A stretch of DNA of 64,000 bases from Aradus depressus (Eukaryota; Arthropoda; Insecta; Hemiptera; Aradidae), in assembly GCA_963662175.1 (NCBI GenBank), contig OY759222.1:15696222-15760221 (forward strand). The letters run 5' to 3'. The stretch's first letter is position 1. Every line of letters begins with the position of its first letter. The translations under genes and the position numbers were made by a program. The notes under the pieces were generated by a model. It worked only from the letters and a program-made list of their open reading frames with translations. It ran no database searches and had not been told where the DNA came from. This document shows positions 27,706-39,275 of this stretch, one piece after another.

Positions 27706-28265
27706 AATGTGCTCGATTTCGGAAGAACAGGTCGGCTAATTACCTGTTATTCAGCTAACAAAATATTCTATCAATTGTTATTATTATTATTAAGTCTATT
27801 TCTGTATAAATAAAATAACATATACAAATAATTCGAAAATCAAAAATCTTAAGTATACCAAAGACGACCTCTTGATCAGATGACCGTCAGAGTGTAGTCG
27901 TCATAATTTATATATTTTTTAAGAAGAAATTAAGTACAACTCTCACTTAGCGTTCAAGTATAAAACCACAAAATACAATTACAACTTGTTTAAAAATCAA
28001 ACTATATCTTCGTCTAAATACATAATAAATTTTATTTACGAACAAGAAAGGATCTTTTCAATATAAATATATATATATTTGACCTTTAAAATTTATCATA
28101 ATATTCTGGTTCGGTATACTAATATTTAATTATGAATCATAAGATTTGAGACTAGTTATAATAAATGTTATATATAAAATGATAATAAAAATTAATACGA
28201 CTTAGAAAGATTAATAAACAATAATAGGATTGAATATTAATAAGTAATATTACATATAATATTAG
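27706..28265. other. No feature recognised
   Basis: AT-rich, no gene or element I can name. Confidence 0.4.
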
Positions 28266-28729
28266 GTAAACACGAGTTCTCTCCTGAGTTTAGTTGTGGG
28301 TTGTGTTCTCTGGGGGAGAAGGATGACCTGCCCCATTTTCTGATAGACTGCCCCATCTATGCCATGATTAGAGACAAATACCTAACTAACTATTTGGGAG
28401 ATGTTCCGATAGATGTCTCTCGGCAGAGGGCACATCTCCACAACTTACTATTAGTTTCAGATGAACAGAAGATTCATCATATTTATTTGTTTATCCTAAA
28501 AAGCTTGAAGTTAAGAAAAATTCTAAAAGACTAAAGTTACCTGAGGCTTTATTATAATTTAATCTTTTTATTAGTTATATTCTATTTTAGTATTAAGAAA
28601 TCATTGTTTTGCTAGTTAATATTATCTGCTTTGTTTTATTTTATTTTATTCCTTATTATTCAGAAGTTGTATTTATGTTTATGTAAGATAATTCTATATG
28701 AGCAATAAAGTTATTCATTCATTCATTCA
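28266..28729 (+). pseudogene. LINE ORF2 3' end, tail (ATTC)n
   Basis: Frame reads CGLCSLGEKDDLPHFLIDC (C-x2-C-x9-H-x4-C) then PIYAMIRDKYL, ending at KSLKLRKILKD (28531). Then a T-rich 3' UTR, GCAATAAAGTT and (ATTC)4. 5'-truncated. The Helitron array begins directly after it. Confidence 0.8.
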
Positions 28730-28799
28730 TCTATATTAATAAAGCTGAAACGGGGTTTGTTTGTTTGTTTGTATGTATGTATGTGTGTTCCAGCATCAC

Positions 28800-30655
28800 G
28801 CCCAAACCGCTGGACGGATTTTTATGAAACTGCCCATGTAGCATTCTTTTGAGCCCGATTGAATAATAGGCTATGTGGCGTCCCAAAATTTTGATCGGGA
28901 GGGGGGGTTGTAAGGGGGGCCTAAGTATAAAAAAAGTGCTAACTCATTAACTAATGGTCAAATTGTCATGAAATTTCACACGTAGTCTTTTTAAAAACCA
29001 AACAGGAAAAAAGGTGTGTGGCGTCCCAAAGTTTTGAACGGTCCAGCGGTTTGGGCGTGATGCTGGAACACACATACATACATTTCACATGTAGTATTCC
29101 TGAAGACCAAATAAAAAAATAGGCGGTGTGACGGCTCAAAATTTTTTACGGGAGGGGGGGTAGTGGGGGGGCCTAAGTATAAATATAGAGCTAACTCATT
29201 AACTAATGGGCGAATCGTCATGAAATTTCACATGTAGTATTTTTAAAAGCCAAATAGGAAAAAAAGGTGTGTGGCGTCCCAAAGTTTTGAACGGGAGGGG
29301 GGGTTGTGGGGGGGCCTAAGTATAAATATAGAGCTAACTCATTAACTAATGTGCGAATCGTCATGAAATTTCACATGTAGTATTTTTAAAAGCCAAATAG
29401 GAAAAAAAGGTGTGTGGCGTCCTAAAGTTTTGAACGGGAGGGGGGTTGTGGGGGGGCCTAAGTATAAATATAGAGCTAACTCTTTAACAGTTGGTCGCAT
29501 TGTCACGAAGTTTCACATGTAGTATTCCTGAAGACCAAATAAAAAAATAGGCGGTGTGACGGCTCAAAATTTTTTACGGGAGGGGGGGGGGTAGTGGGGG
29601 GGCCTAAGTATAAATATAGAGCTAACTCATTAACTAATGGGCGAATCGTCATGAAATTTCACATGTAGTATTTTTAAAAGCCAAATAGGAAAAAAAGGTG
29701 TGTGGCGTCCCAAAGTTTTGAACGGGAGGGGGGGTTGTGGGGGGGCCTAAGTATAAATATAGAGCTAACTCATTAACTAATGTGCGAATCGTCATGAAAT
29801 TTCACATGTAGTATTTTTAAAAGCCAAATAGGAAAAAAAGGTGTGTGGCGTCCTAAAGTTTTGAACGGGAGGGGGGTTGTGGGGGGGCCTAAGTATAAAT
29901 ATAGAGCTAACTCTTTAACAGTTGGTCGCATTGTCACGAAGTTTCACATGTAGTATTCCTGAAGACCAAATAAAAAAATAGGCGGTGTGACGGCTCAAAA
30001 TTTTTTACGGGAGGGGGGGGTAGTGGGGGGGCCTAAGTATAAATATAGAGCTAACTCATTAACTAATGGGCGAATCGTCATGAAATTTCACATGTAGTAT
30101 TTTTAAAAGCCAAATAGGAAAAAAAGGTGTGTGGCGTCCCAAAGTTTTGAACGAGAGGGGGGGTTGTGGGGGGGCCTAAATATAAATATAGAGCTAACTC
30201 TTTAACGGTTGGTCGGATTGTCACGAAATTTCACATGGAGTATTCCTGAAGACCAAATAGAAAATTAGGCGGTGTGACGGCTCAAAATTTTTTACGGGAG
30301 GGGGGGGTAGTTGGGGGGCCTAAGTATAAATATAGAGCTAACTCATTAACTAATGGTCGAATTGTCATGAAATTTCACATGTAGTATTCCTAAAGGTCAA
30401 ATAGAAATATTAGGTGTGTGACGGCCCAAAATTTTGAACAGGAAGGAGGGTTGTGGGGGGGGGGCTAAATATACATATAGAGTTAGCTCATTAACGGTTG
30501 GTCGTATTGTCACGAAATTTCGCATATATTATTCCTGAAGGCCAGATAGAAAAATAAGGAGTGTGGCGTCCCGAAGTTTGGAACGGGTGGCGGGGTTGAG
30601 GGGGGGGGGGGGACTAAGTATAAATATAGAGCTAGCTCATTAACGGTTGATCGTA
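28800..30655 (+). repeat. ~143-bp G-rich array, module 1
   Basis: About 13 units of CCTAAGTATAAATATAGAGC ... GAAATTTCACATGTAGTATT ... TGTGGCGTCCCAAAGTTTTG, each ending in G-tracts such as GGGAGGGGGGGTTGTGGGGG. The first unit is the Helitron 5' head itself (CGGATTTTTATGAAACTGCC). Confidence 0.92.
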
Positions 30656-30669
30656 TTGTCATGAATCGG

Positions 30670-31695
30670 ATTGTCATGAATTTCACATGTAGTAGTAGTA
30701 ACTATGTATTCGCTGTGGGGTTCACTGTTGCAAGACATTTACTAGCTGTGATGTCCAGCGTTCCTAATATCGTACTAGCTGTGGGGTCCGCTGTTGCAAG
30801 GTACTTACTAGCTGTAGTGCTCAGCCCCAGCGTTCCTAACTATGTACTGGCTGTGGGGTTCGCTGTTGCAAGGCACCTATAAGACATTTACTAGCTGTAA
30901 TGCCCAGCGTTTCTAATTACGTACTAGCTGTGGGGTCAGCTGTTGCAAGGCGCTAGCAGTGTGGCCCAGCGTATTTCACTCGTAGGTACTAGCTGTGGGG
31001 TCCGCCGTTGCAAAACTCATACTAGCTGTGATGCCCTGTTGTTCTAACTACATACTATCTGTGGGGTTCGCAGTTGCAAGGCACCTACTACCTGTAGGGC
31101 CCAGCGTTCCTAAAAACGTACTAGCTGTGGGGTCCGTCGTTGCAAAAGCATACTAGCTGTGATGCCCAGGGTTCCTAATATCGTACTAGCTGTGGGGTCC
31201 GTTCTTGCAAGGCATTTACTAGCTGTAGTGCCCAGCATTCCTAACTTCGTACTAGCTGTGGGGTCCGTTGTTGCAAGGCATTTACTAGCTGTAGTGCCCA
31301 GCGTTCCTAACTATGTACCAGCTGTGAAGTTCGCTGTTGCAAAGCACTTACTAACTGTAATGCCCAGCGTATTTAACTACATACTAGCTGTGGGGTCCGC
31401 TGTTGCAAGGCACTTAATAGCTGTGGTGACCAGCGTTCCTAACTACGTACTAGCTGTTGGGTCCGCCGTCGCTAGGCACATACTAGCTATGATGCCCAGC
31501 ATTCCCAACTACGTACTAGCTGTGGTGCTCAGCGTTGCAAGCCACATACTAGCTGTGGTCACAAACGTTCTTAAGTACGCACTGACTAGGACGTCCAGCG
31601 ATGCTAAGTATTCACTAGGTGTGGCTTCCGCCGTTGAAAGGCGCATACTAGCTGTGGTGCCCAGGGGTCCTAAAAACTTACTAGCGTTACAACAG
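30670..31695 (+). repeat. 66-bp array, module 1
   Basis: Units of two 33-bp halves: TACTAGCTGTGGGGTCCGCT-GTTGCAAGGCACA and TACTAGCTGTGGTGCCCAGC-GTTCCTAACTACG. Partly open frame, repeating VLAVGSAVARHLLAVVPSVP. The last three units are diverged (CACTGACTAGGACGTCCAGC). Confidence 0.92.
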
Positions 31696-31836
31696 CTGAA
31701 GGACTATAAGCCTTATTCCGTATGAATAATTGAAAATTATAACATCATGAATGTACTGTCGAGGAACTGAATAGCGTTATAGAAGATATTGGGAGAAAAA
31801 TCAAAGTTCCCCGGGCAACGCCGGGTATAACTGCTA

Positions 31837-34800
31837 TAGATTTAATATTTGTTAAAACTGATAGAGAACGACCGGATTATCTGAATCCTACACAAAAATC
31901 AAAATAAATATGTTTTTCAAAACATTCCCGCTATTTAACGGTTTATAGGCTTAATAATTGTTAAAACTGATACGACAGAATCAGATATATCCGAAAAGTC
32001 CCATCCGACGGACGACGTGCTCAAGGCTATTTTCAACCTAAGTGAAATTTCACCTAACCAGGTTTATTTACATAACATACGTCTCATTATCGAGTACCTC
32101 ACATTCGAAAAAGCCCTGGATCATCGCTTAAAGTCCCATCCGAAGGACGACGTGCTCAAAGTGTTTTTTAACTTCCCGATTGAAACATCTGACCTAAGTG
32201 CCTCAGCTAGATTTCTAAGTGGCGATCCTGAGCTCGGTAGACTCCATTCTTGAAATTTCTCGCTTTTTAACGGTTTATAGAGTTAATATTTGTTAAAACT
32301 GATAGAGAACGACCGGATTATCTGAATCCTACACAAAAATCAAAATAAAAATGTTTTTCAAAAAATTTGCGCTATTTAACGGTTTATAGGCTTAATAATT
32401 GTTAAAACTGATACGAGAGATTCAGATTTATCCGGAAAGTCCCATCCGAAGGACGACGTGCTCAAGGCTATTTTCAACCTAAGTGATATTTCACCTACCC
32501 AGGTTTATTTACATAACATACGTCTCATTATCGAGTACCTCACATTCGAAAAAGCCCTGGATCATCGCTTAAAGTCCCATCCGAAGGACGACGTGCTCAA
32601 AGTGTTTTTTAACTTCCCGATTGAAACACCTGACCTAAGTGCCTCAACTAGATTTCTAAGTGGCGATCCTGAGCTCGGTAGACTCCATTCTTGAAATTTC
32701 TCGCTTTTTAACGGTTTATAGATTTAATATTTGTTAAAACTGATAGAGAACGACCGGATTATCTGAATCCTACACAAAAATCAAAATAAAAATGTTTTTC
32801 AAAAAATTTGCGCTATTTAACGGTTTATAGGCTTAATAATTGTTAAAACTGATACGACAGATTCAGATTTATCCGGAAAGTCCCATCCGAAGGACGACGT
32901 GCTCAAGGCTTTCAACCTAAGTAGAAATTGACCTACCCAGGTTTATTTACATAACATACGTCTCATTATCGAGTACCTCACATTCGAAAAAGCCCTGGAT
33001 CATTGCTTAATGTCTCATCCGAAGGACGACGTGCTCAAAGTTATTTTTAGCTTCCCGATTAAAACATCTGACCTAAGTGCCTCAACTAGATTTCTAAGTG
33101 GCGATCCTGAGCTCGGTAGACTCCATTCTTGAAATTTCTCGCTTTTTAACGGTTTATAGATTAAATATTTGTTAAAACTGATAGAGAACGACCGGATTAT
33201 CTGAACCCCACACAAAAATCAAAATGAAAACGTTTTTCAAAAAATTCGCGCTATTTAACGGTTTATAGGCTTAATAATTGTTAAAACTGATACGACAGAA
33301 TCAGATATATCCGAAAAGTCCCATCCGACGGACGACGTGCTCAAGGCTATTTTCAACCTAAGTGAAATTTCACCTAACCAGGTTTATTTACATAACATAC
33401 GTCTCATTATCGAGTACCTCACATTCGAAAAAGCCCTGGATCATCGCTTAAAGTCCCATCCGAAGGACGACGTGCTCAAAGTGTTTTTTAACTTCCCGAT
33501 TGAAACATCTTACCTAAGTGCCTCAGCTAGATTTCTAAGTGGCGATCCTGAGCTCGGTAGACTCCATTCTTCAAATTTCTCGCTTTTTAACGGTTTATAG
33601 ATTTAATATTTGTTAAAACTGATAGAGAACGACCGGATTATCTGAATCCTACACAAAAATCAAAATAAAAATGTTTTCAAAAAATTTGCGCTATTTAACG
33701 GTTTATAGGCTTAATAATTGTTAAAACTGATACGAGAGATTCAGATTTATCCGGAAAGTTCCATCCGAAGGACGACGTGCTCAAGGCTATTTTCAACCTA
33801 AGTGATATTTCACCTACCCAGGTTTATTTACATAACATACGTCTCATTATCGAGTACCTCACATTCGAAAAAGCCCTGGATCATCGCTTAAAGTCCCATC
33901 CGAAGGACGACGTGCTCAAAGTGTTTTTAACTTCCCGATTGAAACATCTGACCTAAGTGCCTCAACTAGATTTCTAAGTGGCGATCCTGAGCTCGGTAGA
34001 CTCCATTCTTCAAATTTCTCGCTTTTTAACGGTTTATAGATTTAATATTTGTTAAAACTGATAGAGAACGACCGGATTATCTGAATCCTACACAAAAATC
34101 AAAATAAAAATGTTTTTCAAAAAATTTGCGCTATTTAACGGTTTATAGGCTTAATAATTGTTAAAACTGATACGACAGACTCAGATTTATCCGGAAAGTC
34201 CCATCCGAAGGACGACGTGCTCAAGGCTATTTTCAACCTAAGTGAAATTTCACCTACCCAGGTTTATTTACATAACATACGTCTCATTATCGAGTACCTC
34301 ACATTCGAAAAAGTCCTGGAACATCGCTTAAAGTCCCATCCGAAGGACGACGTGCTCAATGTTATTTTTTACTTCCCGATTAAAACATCTGACCTAAGTG
34401 CCTCAGCTAGATTTGTAAGTGGCGATCCTGAGCTCGGTAGATTCCATTCTTCAAATTTCTCGCTTTTTAACGGTTTATAGATTAAATATTTGTTAAAACT
34501 GATAGAGAACGACCGGATTATCTGAACCCCACACAAAAATCAAAATGAAAACGTTTTTCAAAAAATTCGCGCTATTTAACGGTTTATAGGCTTAATAATT
34601 GTTAAAACTGATACGACAGATTCAGATATATCCGGAAAGTCCCATCCGAAGGACGACGTGCTCAAGGCTTTCAACCTAAGTGGAAATTGACCTACCCAGG
34701 TTTATTTACATAAAATACGTCTCATTATCGAGTACCTCACATTCGAAAAAGCCCTGGATCATCGCTTAATGTCCCATCCGAAGGACGACGTGCTCAAAGT

Positions 34801-34936
34801 GTTTTTTAACATCCCGATTAAAACATCTGACCTAAGTGCCTCAACTAGATTTCTAAGTGGCGATCCTGAGCTCGGTAGACTCCATTCTTCAAATATCTTG
34901 CTTTTAAACGGTTTATAGATTTAATATTTGTTAACT
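31837..34936 (+). repeat. 440-bp satellite, block A (7 units)
   Basis: Unit boundaries at about 31835, 32277, 32718, 33156, 33597, 34036, 34477 and 34915, each at TATAGATTTAATATTTGTTA. Each unit contains two stretches resembling the reverse strand of the SINE: GTCCCATCCGAAGGACGACG twice, then ATCGAGTACCTCACATTCG and CGATCCTGAGCTCGGTAGAC. Repeated 78-87-codon frames ([16 protein letters not shown]) are translations of that SINE-like DNA. Confidence 0.93.
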
Positions 34937-35105
34937 GACAGAGCCATAGAGTGTGCTGGTTTCGGATTATGCCAACGTCAGCACAACGTTCAGACTGACT
35001 TTAAATATGGTGACACCGATCCACTATGGAAGAAAAATGCCAAAAAAAAAAAGATGTATGTATAGATATGAACACAAATTAAAACTTGTGTACATTGTGA
35101 TATAA
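34937..35105 (+). other. Spacer A between satellite and next module
   Basis: About 170 bp (GACAGAGCCATAGAGTGTGC to GTACATTGTGATATAA), nearly identical to 46706-46874. No gene. Confidence 0.85.
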
Positions 35106-35214
35106 TCTATATTAATAAAGATGAAACGGGGTTTGTTTGTGTGTTTGTTTGTTTGTATGTATGTATGTATGTATGTATGTATGTATGTATGTTCCAGCAT
35201 CACGCCCAAACCGC

Positions 35215-38040
35215 TGTACGGATTTTTATGAAACTGCCCATGTAGCATTCTTTTGAGCCCGATTGAATAATAGGCTATGTGGCGTCCCAACATTTTGATC
35301 GGGAGGGGGGGTTGTGGGGGGGCCTAAGTATAAATATAGAGCTAACTCATTAACTAATGGGCGAATCGTCATGAAATTTCACATGTAGTATTTTTAAAAG
35401 CCAAGTAGGAAAAAAAGGTGTGTGGCGTCCCAACGTTTTGTACGGGAGGGGGGGGGGGGGGGGGTTGTGGGGGGGCCTAAGTATAAATATAGAGCTAACT
35501 CATTAACTAATGGGCGAATCGTCATGAAATTTCACATGTAGTATTTTTAAAAGCCAAATAGGAAAAAGAGGTGTGTGGCGTCCCAAAGTTTTGATCGGGA
35601 GGGGGGGTTGTAAGGGGGGCCTAAGTATATAAATAGTGCCAACACATTAACTAATGGTCGAATTGTCATGAAATTTCACGTAGTATTTTTAAAAGCCAAA
35701 TAGGAAAAAAAGGTGTGTGGCGTCCCAAAGTTTTGAACGGGAGGGGGGGTTGTGGGGGGGCCTAAGCATAAATATAGAGCTAATTCTTTAACGGTTGGTC
35801 GGATTGTCACGAAATTTCACATGGAGTATTCCTGAAGGCCAAATAGAAAAATAAGGTGTGTGGCGTCCCAAAGTTTTGATCGGGAGGGGGGGTTGTAAGG
35901 GGGGCCTAAGTATATAAATAGTGCTAACACATTAACTAATGGTCGAATTGTCATGAAATTTCACGTAGTATTTTTAAAAGCCAAATAGGAAAAAAAGGTG
36001 TGTGGCGTCCCAAAGTTTTGAACGGGAGGGGGGGTTGTGGGGGGGCCTAAGTATAAATATAGAGCTAATTCTTTAACGGTTGGTCGGATTGTCACGAAAT
36101 TTCACATGGAGTATTCCTGAAGGCCAAATAGAAAAATAAGGTGTGTGGCGTCCCAAAGTTTTGAACGGGAGGGGGGGTTGTGGGGGGGCCTAAGTATAAA
36201 TATAGAGCTAGCTCATTAACGGTTGATCGAATTGTCACAAAGTTTCACATGTAGTATTCCTGAAGACCAAATAAAAAAATAGGCGGTGTAACGGCTCAAA
36301 AGTTTGTACGGGAGGGGGGGTAGTGGCGGGGGGACCTAAGTATAAATATGGTGCTAGCTCAATAACGGTTGGTCGTATTGTCATGGAATTTCACATGTAG
36401 TATTCTTAAAAGCCAAATAGAAATATAGGGTGTATATGTCACAAAATTTTGAACGGGAGGGTGGGTTGATGGGGGCCTAAGTATAAGTATAGTGATAAGT
36501 CATTAACGGATGATCGGATTGTCACGAAATTTCACGTGTAGTATTCCTGGACGCCAAATAGAAAAATAGGCGGTGTGACGGCTCAAAATTGTTTACGGGA
36601 GGGGGGGTTGTGGCGGGGGGGCCTAAGTATAAATATAGTGCTAGCTCAATAACGGTTGGTCGTATTGTCATGGAATTTCACATGTAGTATTCTTAAAAGC
36701 CAAATAGAAATATAGGGTGTGTGGCGTCCCAAAGTTTTGAACGGGAGGGGGGGTTGTGGGGGGGCCTAAGTATAAATATAGAGCTAGCTCATTAACGGAT
36801 GATCGCATTGTCAAAAGTTTCACATGTAGTATTCCTGAAGACCAAATAAAAAAATAGGCGGTGTAACGGCTCAAAATTTTGTACGGGAGGGGGGGTTGTG
36901 GCGGGGGGGCCTAAGTATAAATATGGTGCTAGCTCTTAAACGGTTGGTCGTATTGTCATGGAATTTCACATGTAGTATTCTTAAAAGCCAAATAGAAATA
37001 TAGGGTGTATATGTCACAAAATTTTGAACGGGAGGGTGGGTTGATGGGGGCCTAAGTATAAGTATAGTGATAAGTCATTAACGGATGATCGGATTGTCAC
37101 GAAATTTCACGTGTAGTATTCCTGGACGCCAAATAGAAAAATAGGGTGTATATAACACAAAATTTTGAACGGGAGGGTGGGTTGATGGGGGCCTAAGTAT
37201 AAGTATAGTGATAAGTCATTAACGGATGATCGGATTGTCACGAAATTTCACGTGTTGTATTCCTGGAGGCCAAATAGAAAAATAGGCGGTGTGACGGCTC
37301 AAAATTGTTTACGGGAGGGGGGGTTGTGGCGGGGGGGCCTAAGTATAAATATAGTGCTAGCTCAATAACGGTTGGTCGTATTGTCATGGAATTTCATATG
37401 TAGTATTCTTAAAAGCCAAATAGAAATATAGGGTGTATATAACACAAAATTTTGAACGGGAGGGTGGGTTGATGGGGGCCTAAGTATAAGTATAGTGATA
37501 AGTCATTAACGGATGATCGGATTGTCACGAAATTTCACGTGTTGTATTCCTGGAGGCCAAATAGAAAAATAGGCGGTGTGACGGCTCAAAATTGTTTACG
37601 GGAGGGGGGGTTGTGGCGGGGGGGCCTAAGTATAAATATAGTGCTAGCTCATTAACGGTTGGTCGTATTGTCATGGAATTTCACATGTAGTATTCTTAAA
37701 AGCCAAATAGAAATATAGAGTGTATATGTCACAAAATTTTGAACGGGAGGGTGGGTTGATGGGGGCCTAAGTATAAGTATAGTGATAAGTCATTAACGGA
37801 TGATCGGATTGTCACGAAATTTCACATGAAGTATTCATAAAGGCCAAATAGAAAAATAGGGTGTGTGACGTCAAAAAATTGTGAACGGGAGGGGGGTTAT
37901 GGGGGTAGGCCTAAATTTGAAGATAGTGATAGGTCATTAACGGATGATCGGATTGTCACGAAATTTCACATGTAGTATTCTTGATGGTCAAATAAAAAAA
38001 TACACTATGTGACATTTTAAAAATTTGGCAGGGGGGCTAA
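35215..38040 (+). repeat. ~143-bp G-rich array, module 2
   Basis: The longest G-rich array, with several sub-types alternating (GTGTATATGTCACAAAATTT units and GGCGGTGTGACGGCTCAAAA units), so higher-order repeats are present. Confidence 0.9.
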
Positions 38041-38084
38041 GCATAAAAATAATGCTGAATCATTGAAGGGTAATCGGATTGTCA

Positions 38085-39130
38085 TGAATTTCACATGTAG
38101 TAGTAGTAACTATGTATTCGCTGTGGGGTTCACTGTTGCAAGACATTTACTAGCTGTGATGCCCAGCATTCCTAATATCGTACTAGCTGTGGGGTCCGCT
38201 GTTGCAAGGCACTTACTAACTGTAGTGCTCAGCCCCAGCGTTCCTAACTATGTACTGGCTGTGGGGTTCGCTGTTGCAAGGCACCTACAAGACATTTACT
38301 AGATGTGATGCCCAGCGTTCCTAATTACGTACTAGCTGTGGGGTCTGCTGTTGCAAGGCGCTAGCAGTGTGGCCCAGCGTATTTAACTACGTAGGTACTA
38401 GCTGTGGGGTCCGCCGTTGCAAAACTCATACTAGCTATGATGCCCTGTTGTTCTAACTACATACTATCTGGGGTCCGCAGTTGCAAGGCACCTACTACCT
38501 GAAGGGCCCAGCGTTCCTAACTTCGTACTAGCTGTGGGGTCCGCTCTTGCGAGGCACATACTAGCTGCGGTGACCAGCGTTCTAACTACGTACTAGCTGT
38601 GGGATCCGCCGTTGCAAGGCACATACTACCTCTGGTGCCCAGCGTTCCTAACTACGTACTAGCTGTGGTGCCCAGCGTTGCAAGGCATATATTAGCTGTG
38701 GTCACAAACGCACTGGCACTGGCTAGGACGTCCAGCGAAGCTAAATCTTCACTAGCTGTGGTTTCCGCCGTTGAAAGGCGCATACTAGCTGTGGTGCCCA
38801 GGGGTCCTAAAAACTTACTAGCGTTGCTATAGTTGAAGGACTATAAGCCTTATTCCGTATGAATAATTGAAAATTATAACATCATGAATGTACTGTTAAA
38901 GGGTAAGCGGATTGGCATGAATTTCACAAGTAGTAGTAGTAACTATGTATTCGCTGTGGGGTCCGCTGTTGCAAGGCATTTACTAGCTGCGGTCAATAGC
39001 GTTCTTAAGTACGCACTGGCTAGGATGTCCAGCGATGCTAAGTATTCACTATCTGTGGTTTCCGCCGTTGAAAGACGCATACTAGCTGTGATGCCCAGGG
39101 GTCCTAAAAACTTACTAGTTGGGGTGTTTG
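38085..39130 (+). repeat. 66-bp array, module 2, with a partial second copy
   Basis: Same 33-bp dimers as module 1. The sequence from GAAGGACTATAAGCCTTATT to the array start is duplicated at 38825-38940. Confidence 0.88.
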
Positions 39131-39275
39131 ACGTTGAAGGACTATAAGCCTTATTCCGTATGAATAATTGAAAATTATAACATCATGAATGTACTGTTGA
39201 AGAATTTAAAAGACTTATAGGAGATAATAGTAGAGAAGTCAAAGTTCCCCGGGCAACGCCGGGTATTACTGCTAG

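Larger units (their letters stand above)
28730..31836 (+). mobile_element. Helitron module 1 (non-autonomous)
   Basis: 5' end TCTATATTAATAAAGCTGAA after A. The ~143-bp array spans about 28800-30655 and the 66-bp array about 30670-31695. The 3' region carries the CCCGG-GCAACG-CCGGG hairpin (31810-31825). The end reads CTGCTATAG instead of CTGCTAG|T and runs straight into the 440-bp satellite. No Rep or helicase sequence. Confidence 0.85.
35106..39275 (+). mobile_element. Helitron module 2
   Basis: TC start after A at 35105. The ~143-bp array spans about 35215-38040 and the 66-bp array 38085-38825. A partial 3' subterminal region follows, then a second short 66-bp array (38935-39130). True 3' end: hairpin plus ATTACTGCTAG (39272-39275). 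Confidence 0.9.

Noticed and set aside
32017..32253. Repeated 78-87-codon frames (MLKAIFNLSEISP...) as a gene family
   Set aside because: They are translations of SINE-like DNA in the 440-bp satellite; several units have frameshifts or lack the frame.
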